In this document: positions 1 through 5,924 of the stretch, in pieces
Layout: each line of letters starts with the position of its first letter
Position numbering within the stretch: the first letter of the stretch is position 1
Assembly: GCA_028697875.1 (NCBI GenBank)
Contig: JAQVEQ010000013.1
Location: forward strand, 11,603 to 24,228
DNA length: 12,626 bases
From: Novosphingobium sp.
GTDB taxonomy: Bacteria > Pseudomonadota > Alphaproteobacteria > Sphingomonadales > Sphingomonadaceae
Direction of reading: 5' to 3'
The notes under the pieces: model-generated
Database searches by the model: none
Told to the model about the DNA's origin: nothing
What the model saw: only the letters and a program-made list of their open reading frames with translations
Program-made: the position numbers and the translations under genes

Positions 1-63
1 GGACAGGCCATGGAGCGCCGGATGTTCGCCCAGCGTCACGGCGAGGTCGTGCACTGCCAGCAT
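1..63 (-). CDS. btuD: ABC transporter ATP-binding protein, N-terminal fragment (BtuD-like)
   Basis: Only the first 21 codons are in the window; the gene continues past the left edge. The peptide begins MLAVHDLAVTLG and goes on to a leucine-glycine-leucine-serine stretch, which fits the first beta strands of an ABC ATPase. Its Walker A motif would come about 15-20 residues later, outside the window. The ATG overlaps the stop of the preceding permease gene by one base (TGATG), a typical sign of translational coupling. By position it should be the cytoplasmic ATPase that powers B12 import through the BtuC-like permease. The identity rests mostly on operon context, since no diagnostic motif is visible. 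Confidence 0.75.
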   Translation of the reverse strand, partial: MLAVHDLAVTLGEHPALHGLS

Positions 64-1016
64 CAGGCGATCTCCCGCCGCATGCGCAGCAGCAGCGCAA
101 GGAAGAACGGCGCACCGAGCAGGCTGAGCGCAATGCCGAGCCTGAGCTCCGTCACCAGCGGCAGCACGCGGCACAGCGCATCGGCCACCAGCACCAGCAG
201 CGCGCCCGCCAGCGCGCTCGGCACCAGCAGCGAGCTTGGCCGCCGGTCGGTCAGCGGGCGGACGAGGTGCGGCACGATCAGGCCGACGAAGCCGACGATC
301 CCGGCCACTGCCACGCCCGAGCCGACCGTCAGCCCGACACCCGCGATCAGCCATGCCTGCAACCGCGCGGGCTCCACTCCCAGCGAACGGGCCGCCGCCT
401 CGCCCAGGGTGAGCGCGTCCAGCCCCCGCCCGGCCATGGCGAGGCAGGCGATCCCCGCCAGCGTCAGCGGCGCGGCGAGCCAGACTTCGTGCCAGCTGCG
501 GTCGGTCAGCGCGCCCATCAGCCAGGTGACGATTTCCGACACCGCGAAGGCATTGGGCGCGAACGAGATGATGAGCGAAGTCAGCGCACCGGCCAGGCTG
601 GCCAGCATCATGCCCGCCAGCGTGAACAGCGCGATCCCGCCCGCCCGCCCGGCGATCAGCGCCAGCAGCGCCATGGCCCCCGCCGCGCCCGCCAGCGCGA
701 ACAGCGGCAGCAGCCAGGCGGTGGCAAGGCCGAAGAACAGCGCCAGCACCGCGCCCAGCGCCGCGCCCGGCGCGATCCCGAACAGCCCCGGATCGGCCAG
801 CGGATTGCGCAAGTACCCCTGCATCGCCGCCCCGGCCGCCCCCAGCCCGGCCCCGACCACAATGGCGAGAACCCCGCGCGGCAGGCGCAGTTCCATCAGG
901 ATCGCGGTGGCATTGGGCGTCGTCCACGGATCGAGCCAGATCCGCCCGGCCAGCAGCGAAAGCGGCAGGGCCAGCACGAGCAGCGCGGAGAAAATCGCGG
1001 TCGCGCGGTTCATCAT
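63..1016 (-). CDS. btuC: FecCD/BtuC-family ABC transporter permease, probably for vitamin B12
   Basis: This 317-residue protein is almost entirely hydrophobic helices, as expected for the FecCD family of inner-membrane permeases (about 320-350 residues, ten helices in E. coli BtuC). Family landmarks visible are LRLPRGVLAIVVGAGLGAAG near the N-terminus, GYLRNPLADPGLFGI (about residue 65-80) and the C-terminal GFVGLIVPHLVR with conserved Gly, Pro and His. The chosen ATG at 1016 forms an ATGA overlap with the btuF stop; a second ATG follows immediately. The open frame extends far upstream, but that part is a shadow of btuF in another frame. As the membrane channel it should pair with the BtuF-like lipoprotein outside and the BtuD-like ATPase inside. 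Substrate is inferred from the upstream cobalamin riboswitch; sequence alone would also allow a siderophore or heme permease. Confidence 0.9.
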   Translation of the reverse strand: MMNRATAIFSALLVLALPLSLLAGRIWLDPWTTPNATAILMELRLPRGVLAIVVGAGLGAAGAAMQGYLRNPLADPGLFGIAPGAALGAVLALFFGLATAWLLPLFALAGAAGAMALLALIAGRAGGIALFTLAGMMLASLAGALTSLIISFAPNAFAVSEIVTWLMGALTDRSWHEVWLAAPLTLAGIACLAMAGRGLDALTLGEAAARSLGVEPARLQAWLIAGVGLTVGSGVAVAGIVGFVGLIVPHLVRPLTDRRPSSLLVPSALAGALLVLVADALCRVLPLVTELRLGIALSLLGAPFFLALLLRMRREIA

Positions 1017-1861
1017 GTGCCCATTTCCCCCCTCACCTGCGCCAGTCTTCCGGCCGCGCGGACGATCGTCGGTCCGCCGCAATAGAGCAGCCCCCGGTCG
1101 AAACGCGCGCGGCGCGTACCGGCCAGCGCGTCGAGCGCGGGGTGGGTCAACATCCGGTCCTCTCCATCGCCGGGCGTCCCGGCGGTCAGGATCAATTGGG
1201 GCGGATCGGACAGCATTTCCTCCAGCGGCAGGTAATCGGCCTGGCGCAGCCCGCGCGCGGCGGAATGGCTGGCAAAGCCGGTGCGCTGCATCAGGTCGCT
1301 GACCAGCGCATCGCGGCCGGGCACGATCCCGCCCGATTGCCACATGACAGTGGAAATCGCCCGGCTGCCGGGCGGCGGCGCGGCCTGGACCAGGGCGCGT
1401 TCGATCCGCGCCACGAGTGCTTCGCCCCGCTCCGGATGCCCCGTCAGCGCGGCGACATGCCGGACTTGCGCCAGGCTTTCGGCCACGCTGTGTTCGATGG
1501 CGAACGTCTCGACCTTCATGCCCATCCGTTCGAAGGCGGCGCGGGTCGCGGGCGGCAGGAAGGTGCCCGCGATCACCACGTCGGGTTGCAGCGCCATGAC
1601 TTCCTCCACCGTGCCGCCGGTCGCACGGAAGCGCCGCGCCTCGGCCAGCGGCATGGAACTGGCGCGGGGATCGTGGCTGTAATGCGAAATGGCAAGGACT
1701 TGCCCCGGATCGGCCACTTCGGCCAGGATCGCGTCGGCACAGGGGTTGAGCGAGACGACGGCGGGACGGTCCCCCCCGGCGATCCCGCCCTGTCCCCCGG
1801 ACGCCGGGACGCATCCCGCAAGGGCGAGACACGCCGATGCGAGAAGCGTCCCTGCCTTCAC
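1013..1861 (-). CDS. btuF: Cobalamin-binding lipoprotein of an ABC importer (BtuF-like)
   Basis: This 282-residue protein belongs to the class III periplasmic binding proteins (TroA/BtuF fold). After a short hydrophobic N-terminus there is a lipobox LAGC with the cysteine at residue 17, so it should be a membrane-anchored lipoprotein; E. coli BtuF is soluble. The first lobe opens with RPAVVSLNPCADAILAEV, and GGTVEEVMALQPDVVIAG (about residue 82-99) is typical of the family. The start is GTG at 1861, supported by the ribosome binding site AGGAG at 1869-1873, seven bases upstream and straddling the btuB stop codon. No ATG lies nearby in frame. It follows btuB by 10 nt and overlaps btuC by 4 nt. 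It should capture B12 delivered by the outer-membrane receptor and hand it to BtuC. Family assignment is secure; B12 specificity is inferred from the riboswitch. Confidence 0.9.
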   Translation of the reverse strand: MKAGTLLASACLALAGCVPASGGQGGIAGGDRPAVVSLNPCADAILAEVADPGQVLAISHYSHDPRASSMPLAEARRFRATGGTVEEVMALQPDVVIAGTFLPPATRAAFERMGMKVETFAIEHSVAESLAQVRHVAALTGHPERGEALVARIERALVQAAPPPGSRAISTVMWQSGGIVPGRDALVSDLMQRTGFASHSAARGLRQADYLPLEEMLSDPPQLILTAGTPGDGEDRMLTHPALDALAGTRRARFDRGLLYCGGPTIVRAAGRLAQVRGEMGT

Positions 1862-1871
1862 CGGTCCTCTC

Positions 1872-3713
1872 CTACTTCCTCAGCCGCACGCCGATGTAGG
1901 CGGCGCGGCCCTGAGTGCCATAACCGGCGGCGATCTGGTACTTCTGATCCCAGACATTCTCGATCCGGCCGAACAGCTCGATCATGTCGTTGATCCGGTA
2001 GCTCGCCCGGACATCGCCCAGCGCGTAGCTGTCCAGCTTCACGGTATTGGCGATGGTGTCGTAACGCGCACCCACCACGCGCACGTCCGCGCCCAGCGAC
2101 AGGCCCGAAGCGCCCGTCCAGTCGAGCGACGCCGTCACCATGTGCGGCGGACGGCGGCCGAATTCGTGGCCCCGGTTGTTATCGCCCGGCGTGCGGTTTT
2201 CGGTATCGGTGTAGCTGTAGACGAACCGCGTGGTCAGTTCCGGCGTCACTTGCAGGCCGACTTCGGCCTCCACGCCCTGCGCCCGGCCCTTGCCGACATT
2301 GTAGTAGAAGCCATAGGGCCGCGTCGCGCAAAGCGGGGCGGTGCCCGACCAGCAGCTGTAGAAGTCGATCAGGTTTTCCGAATCCCGGCGATAGGCGGTC
2401 AGCGACAGGTAGATCGGCTCTCCCCGTTCGCCGTAGCTCACGCCCAGTTCGTACCCCTTGCTGCGTTCAGGCAGGAGGTCCGGATTGCCGTACTGCGACA
2501 GCAGCTGGTAGAGCGTCGGCGCCTTGAACCCTTCGCCATAGGCCGCGCGCAGGCGCCAGCCGGGGGCCAGTTCGTAGGATCCGTTGGCGCCGAACGTCCA
2601 TTCGCCGCCGAAGTCGGAATGATCGTCGTAACGCAGGCCCGCGGTCAGGACGAGACGGTCGCCGTAATAGCCGAGCAGGGCATGGACGCTGCCGTTGTGC
2701 ACCTTGCCCGCGTCGGGTGCGTTGGTGAACCGGCTCCATTCGTAATCGCCGCCGAAATCGAGCGCGAATTGCCCGGGCAGCGCGATGCGGCCGAACAGCT
2801 CGGCCCGCTCCGAACGGCCGTCGATGCTGTAGGGATAGGAGGGATCGTCCCCGTCGCGTTCGGTATCGGAAATCGCGAACCCGGCATTGAGCGTCAGCGC
2901 ACCGCTTTCGTAAAGCGCCCCCACGCGGCCCGACCAGGCCCGCAGTTCCTCGGTCACGGCGGCGTCGGCGAACGTGTAGTACGGCGGCGGATAGCCATCG
3001 AGCCCGACCTTGCCTTCGGCATAGCGGGCATTGGCGGTGAGAGAGAGGGTTTCCGACAGGCTGTACTTCGCCCGGCCCGCGATGGTGTACTGGCGGTAGC
3101 CGTCCTTCTCGGTGCCCGAAGCGGCGGCCGAATGGCCTTCCGCATCGACGAAGCTGCCCGACAGCGCGGCTTCCAGCCGTTCGCCCTTGATCCCCGCGGC
3201 GGCGGTGGCGGTCACGCGTTCTTCCCCGCCATATTCGATGCCGGCGCTGTAGCCGTCCTCGATCCGGGTGACGATGTTCATCACCCCGCCCATGGCCTGG
3301 CTGCCCCAGACGACCGAATTGGGCCCGCGCAGCAGTTCGATGCTTTCGATAGTGCCGGCGGAAAGCTGCGACAGGTCGAATTCGGCATTGGCGCTGGCCG
3401 GATCGTTCGCCCGCACCCCGTCGATCAGCACCAGGGTCTGCCCGGCCGGCGCGCCGCGCACGCCCAGCAAGGTCAGGCTGCCGAGCGGGCCGTTGCGGGT
3501 GTACGTGGTGCCCGGCAGGCGTTCGAGCACGCGCGTGACGTCGGTGCCCTGCACCTGCTCGATCTCTTCGCGAGTGATGACTGTGATCGCCTGTCCGGTC
3601 TGGTCGATCGGCTGGGGAAGCCCCGTGGCGGTGACTACGATTTCGCGGTCCTCGGCCATGGCGGGCTGCGCCACGGCGAGGCTGGAACCAATAAGAAACA
3701 GATATTTACGCAT
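1872..3713 (-). CDS. btuB: TonB-dependent outer-membrane vitamin B12 receptor (BtuB-like)
   Basis: This 613-residue protein has a signal peptide ending at AMA (residue 20), then a TonB box EIVVTATG (24-31) right at the mature N-terminus. A plug domain follows (about 35-150), with VRGAPAGQTLVLIDGVRAND and IELLRGPNSVVWGSQAMGGV, then a beta barrel. The length matches BtuB (E. coli 614). TonB-ExbB-ExbD would power import of cobalamin into the periplasm, where the BtuF-like lipoprotein binds it. The ATG at 3713 is preceded by a strong AGGAGGT ribosome binding site at 3717-3723, only four bases away. That site sits in a hairpin downstream of a cobalamin riboswitch, so translation should fall when B12 is plentiful. 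Oddity: the protein ends RLRK, without the terminal aromatic residue typical of outer-membrane barrels. Riboswitch plus btuFCD neighbours make the substrate assignment strong. Confidence 0.95.
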   Translation of the reverse strand: MRKYLFLIGSSLAVAQPAMAEDREIVVTATGLPQPIDQTGQAITVITREEIEQVQGTDVTRVLERLPGTTYTRNGPLGSLTLLGVRGAPAGQTLVLIDGVRANDPASANAEFDLSQLSAGTIESIELLRGPNSVVWGSQAMGGVMNIVTRIEDGYSAGIEYGGEERVTATAAAGIKGERLEAALSGSFVDAEGHSAAASGTEKDGYRQYTIAGRAKYSLSETLSLTANARYAEGKVGLDGYPPPYYTFADAAVTEELRAWSGRVGALYESGALTLNAGFAISDTERDGDDPSYPYSIDGRSERAELFGRIALPGQFALDFGGDYEWSRFTNAPDAGKVHNGSVHALLGYYGDRLVLTAGLRYDDHSDFGGEWTFGANGSYELAPGWRLRAAYGEGFKAPTLYQLLSQYGNPDLLPERSKGYELGVSYGERGEPIYLSLTAYRRDSENLIDFYSCWSGTAPLCATRPYGFYYNVGKGRAQGVEAEVGLQVTPELTTRFVYSYTDTENRTPGDNNRGHEFGRRPPHMVTASLDWTGASGLSLGADVRVVGARYDTIANTVKLDSYALGDVRASYRINDMIELFGRIENVWDQKYQIAAGYGTQGRAAYIGVRLRK

Positions 3714-3716
3714 AAT

Positions 3717-3756
3717 ACCTCCTGCAACGAACGAAATGTCGTTCGTGGCGAGAGGT
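3717..3756 (-). promoter_or_regulatory. Ribosome-binding-site sequestor hairpin of the btuB leader
   Basis: The transcript of this 40-nt segment folds into one long hairpin. Its 5' arm begins ACCUC (3756-3752), which pairs with GAGGU (3721-3717), the core of the btuB ribosome binding site. Inside lies a perfect 8-bp stem, ACGAACGA with UCGUUCGU (3746-3739 with 3734-3727), closed by a CAUU loop. The middle section adds a U-G wobble and two G-C pairs between single mismatches. The whole ribosome binding site is therefore buried. This is the expected OFF state of a translational cobalamin riboswitch. There is no U-run, so it is not an intrinsic terminator. The pairing is read directly; the role is inferred. 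Confidence 0.7.
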
Positions 3757-3809
3757 CACGCACGATTGCTGCCCCTATCGCTGCCTTGGGTACACCCCGC
3801 CCTTCGGCT

Positions 3810-3816
3810 GAACGAC
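3810..3816 (-). promoter_or_regulatory. Candidate anti-sequestor segment at the riboswitch tail
   Basis: The transcript segment GUCGUUC just after the aptamer is perfectly complementary to GAACGAC at 3744-3738, part of the 5' arm of the sequestor hairpin. It therefore mimics the hairpin's 3' arm. If it pairs with the 5' arm, the hairpin opens and the btuB ribosome binding site is freed. It also abuts the 3' side of the aptamer's closing helix, so ligand binding could hold it away. Seven base pairs are seen; the switching role is inferred. Confidence 0.4.
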
Positions 3817-4003
3817 CGGCACGGGCAGGTCTCCTGACTCCCGGATCGTCGCGTCCCTCCCGCCTTCCCGGCCCGTTTCGGAGCATGTGCCCCGGGCCAG
3901 TGGCATTTCGGGAGGAACGCTCCCCGGTCACAGTTGCGGGGGCAGCGCCGGTATCGCACCGGCTTCCCTCTTAGGCCCGGACAAGGACTGACGTCCCGCC
4001 CGG
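3816..4003 (-). ncRNA. Cobalamin riboswitch aptamer
   Basis: Read on the minus strand, the segment carries the conserved parts of the cobalamin riboswitch in order. These are GGGAAGCCGGUG (about 3967-3956), the GCCCCCGCAACUGU block (about 3944-3931), GCCACU (about 3906-3901), and the B12 box with CAGGAGACCUGCC (about 3836-3824). The outer limits are my estimate, from a possible closing helix of CCGG and CGGG at 4003-3995 with CCCG and CCGG at 3825-3816. It binds adenosylcobalamin or another cobalamin and normally lowers expression of B12 uptake genes. It lies about 100 nt ahead of btuB, so it controls the btuB-btuF-btuC-btuD transcript. The identity is secure; exact ends are not. Confidence 0.96.
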
Positions 4004-4025
4004 ACAACCCATGACGTGATGCCGC

Positions 4026-4054
4026 CTTTATGCCGCAACGCAACACAAGGCAAG
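4026..4054 (-). promoter_or_regulatory. Possible promoter of the B12 uptake operon
   Basis: On the minus strand, CTTGCC (4054-4049) and ATAAAG (4031-4026) are separated by 17 nt. They resemble the -35 and -10 elements of a housekeeping promoter. Transcription would begin near 4019, about 15 nt before the riboswitch aptamer, which is the expected place. Both hexamers match the consensus only partly, so this is a weak call based on position as much as sequence. Confidence 0.3.
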
Positions 4055-4208
4055 CCGCCAAGACGCGAGCGCTCCACCGCCTGCCCGCGTTAACTTCTTG
4101 CCGCGCGCTGTGCCGCTTCGGGACGCGGCCCACAACGCGGCTGCGCGCCGTGCGGATCGGGGCTACGCGCGAAGGCGCGATTTTCGCACTCGACCGGAAA
4201 GGCCCATC

Positions 4209-5330
4209 TTGCATTTCACCCGCATTCCCGCCGACGACAGGCCGGGCGATTTCAGCGCCCGCTTCAGCCGTCGCGCGCGCCCGCTGTCGGCGCGGTGGCG
4301 GGCGAAGCATCGCGGTCGGCGGCTGGCGGCGCTGACAGTAGCAGTCGCGGTGCCGGCCTTCGCCGCTCCGTCCGACTGGCAACCCTCTGCCTTCGGCGAC
4401 ACCGGCTTCGCGGGCGAGGCCCATGCGCAGGCGGTGCCGATGGCGTTCGAGACAGCAGGCGAAAGCTTCCCCGGTTCGGCCTTCTACTATCTCGCCGATG
4501 ACGGCATGGCGTCCGGCACGGCGCAAGCCGCCGGCCCCGGCCAGCCGCTCGACGCCGGGGCTCATTGGGACAACGAAGACCCCGCCCCCATCCCCGCCGC
4601 CCGCCCCTTGCTGGCCAGCGGTTCGCCCGGCGACGAGGCCCGCGCCCTCCAGTGCCTGTCCATGGCGGTCTATTACGAAGCGGCAAGCGAATCCGACGCG
4701 GGCCAGCGCGCCGTCGCCCAGGTGGTGCTCAACCGGGTGGCGCATCCCGCCTACCCCAACACGGTGTGCGGCGTCGTCTTCCAGGGATCGGAACGCAGGA
4801 CCGGCTGCCAGTTCACTTTCACATGCGACGGTTCGCTGGCTCGCGCGCCGTCGCGTTCCGGCTGGGCGCGTGCACGCGCAGTGGCGCGGGCGGCCCTGGC
4901 GGGCGACGTCTACGCCCCGGTCGGCCTCGCGACGCATTACCATACGATCCAGGTCCACCCCTACTGGGCCGCGAGCCTCAGGCGCCTGACCTCGATCGGG
5001 GCGCACATCTTCTATAGCTGGCGCGGTGCCGCCGGCCGCCCGGCCGCCTTCACTTCCGCCTATCTCGGCAGTGAACCGGCCGCCGCCGCCCATGCCCGCA
5101 GCGTGGTGGATCCGGCCGCCGCGCTCGCTCCGGACGCGCTCGCCAAGGCCTACGAGGCGGGGCTCCAGCGCGCCGCCGCCATCCAGGCCGCCCAGCCGCG
5201 CCCGGACTATACCGCCACTGTCCGCGAACAGGGCGGCGAAGCGCTCTACAGCGGCGCGCGCCTGCCCCAGGGCGGGGGCGTGAAAGCCGAATTCGTCCGC
5301 AGCGGCGAATGGATCGGAGCCCCGCGCTAA
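4209..5330 (+). CDS. Cell-wall hydrolase, SleB family (Hydrolase_2 domain)
   Basis: The protein has 373 residues from the TTG at 4209. An arginine-rich cytoplasmic stretch is followed by one hydrophobic segment (about 40-53, LAALTVAVAVPAFA), either a signal peptide or a membrane anchor. The SleB/CwlJ-type domain spans about 146-273. It shows ALQCLSMAVYYEAASE with the likely catalytic Glu (155-158 YYEA), VLNRVAHPAYPNTVC, CQFTFTCDG (200-208) and THYHTIQVHPYW (242-253). The tail is Ala/Pro-rich and probably disordered. The family cleaves peptidoglycan; in Gram-negatives the exact role is usually unknown. No in-frame ATG precedes the domain except one inside the mature part. TTG at 4209 is preferred because GGAAAGG lies about eight bases upstream, whereas the frame stays open to 4098. 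It is divergent from the B12 operon and monocistronic in appearance. Confidence 0.85.
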   Translation: MHFTRIPADDRPGDFSARFSRRARPLSARWRAKHRGRRLAALTVAVAVPAFAAPSDWQPSAFGDTGFAGEAHAQAVPMAFETAGESFPGSAFYYLADDGMASGTAQAAGPGQPLDAGAHWDNEDPAPIPAARPLLASGSPGDEARALQCLSMAVYYEAASESDAGQRAVAQVVLNRVAHPAYPNTVCGVVFQGSERRTGCQFTFTCDGSLARAPSRSGWARARAVARAALAGDVYAPVGLATHYHTIQVHPYWAASLRRLTSIGAHIFYSWRGAAGRPAAFTSAYLGSEPAAAAHARSVVDPAAALAPDALAKAYEAGLQRAAAIQAAQPRPDYTATVREQGGEALYSGARLPQGGGVKAEFVRSGEWIGAPR

Positions 5331-5480
5331 GCCCGCGCATACGCGCGCCGCAAGGCCGCAAGACCGCGACGCCACACCGGCGGCATATCCTTAACAAGCC
5401 GGCAACCATGCCCGCCAACGAAGGTTTAGCCCGGTGCCGCTAGGGACGCGGTTCACGACTGTTCCCCAGCGAGGCCTTCG

Positions 5481-5804
5481 ATGACCATCCATATCGCCGC
5501 TCCCGGCAATGCCGTGAATTTTCCCGTTGCGCGCGTCATGGCGCATCCGGGAAGCCGCGGCGCGGCGAACGACAACATCGGCAACGAAAGCAGCGACCTG
5601 ATGCTCTATGCCGCGTTGCGCCACTTCTCCGAATTCGGCCTGAGCGCCCCGCGCGAGGCGCGCGCGCAAGCCAAGGCGGCCTTCTTCGCCGGCGACCGGA
5701 AATCCTACGACTGGTGGCTGGAAATCTGCCGCAGGCTGGACAAGCGCATGGCCCGCGAACTAAGTAGCGAAGCCGAGAGCAAGACGGAAAACACGTCCGT
5801 CTGA
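5481..5804 (+). CDS. Small conserved-looking protein of unknown function
   Basis: This 107-residue protein starts at an ATG with a modest GAGG about seven bases upstream. I do not recognise a named domain. The first 35 residues are rich in Ala, Gly and Asn and look disordered (including GAANDN). The middle, about 40-97, reads as amphipathic helices: LMLYAALRHFSEFGL, then AQAKAAFFAGDRKSYDWWLEI and CRRLDKRMARELSS. The tail is charged. There is no signal peptide, membrane helix or metal-binding cluster, so a soluble cytoplasmic protein is likely. Codon use matches the neighbours. From memory, similar short proteins are common in Sphingomonads, but I cannot confirm this here. It lies 150 nt after the hydrolase gene and 120 nt before the GGDEF-EAL gene, on the same strand. 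Confidence 0.75.
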   Translation: MTIHIAAPGNAVNFPVARVMAHPGSRGAANDNIGNESSDLMLYAALRHFSEFGLSAPREARAQAKAAFFAGDRKSYDWWLEICRRLDKRMARELSSEAESKTENTSV

Positions 5805-5924
5805 CCGGAACATTTGACGCCGTGGTGCCGCCATGCCGTTGGTAAGTAGCTTCTTAACCACTCGGTCACGCTTTTTTACTAAGACCTGTGCGCGAGTGCG
5901 AACAGGAGCAAGCCAATAACCCGG

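Noticed and set aside
10..1302. Plus-strand open frame of 430 codons over btuC
   Set aside because: Antisense to a typical FecCD permease; its Ser/Ala/Pro-rich translation has no domain.
1689..3974. Long plus-strand open frame (761 codons) opposite the btuB and btuF genes
   Set aside because: It is antisense to clear btuB coding sequence. Its composition (Arg, Ala, Gly, Pro and His rich, no domain) is what GC-biased third positions produce on the other strand.
5331..5380. Possible hairpin after the cell-wall hydrolase gene (short GCGC repeats around ATAC)
   Set aside because: The stem is only about four pairs and no T-run follows; GC-rich repeats of this size are expected by chance.
5854..5882. 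Possible promoter before the GGDEF-EAL gene: TTAACC, 17 nt, TACTAA
   Set aside because: The spacing is right, but each hexamer matches the consensus at only about half its positions, so it is not listed as a feature.
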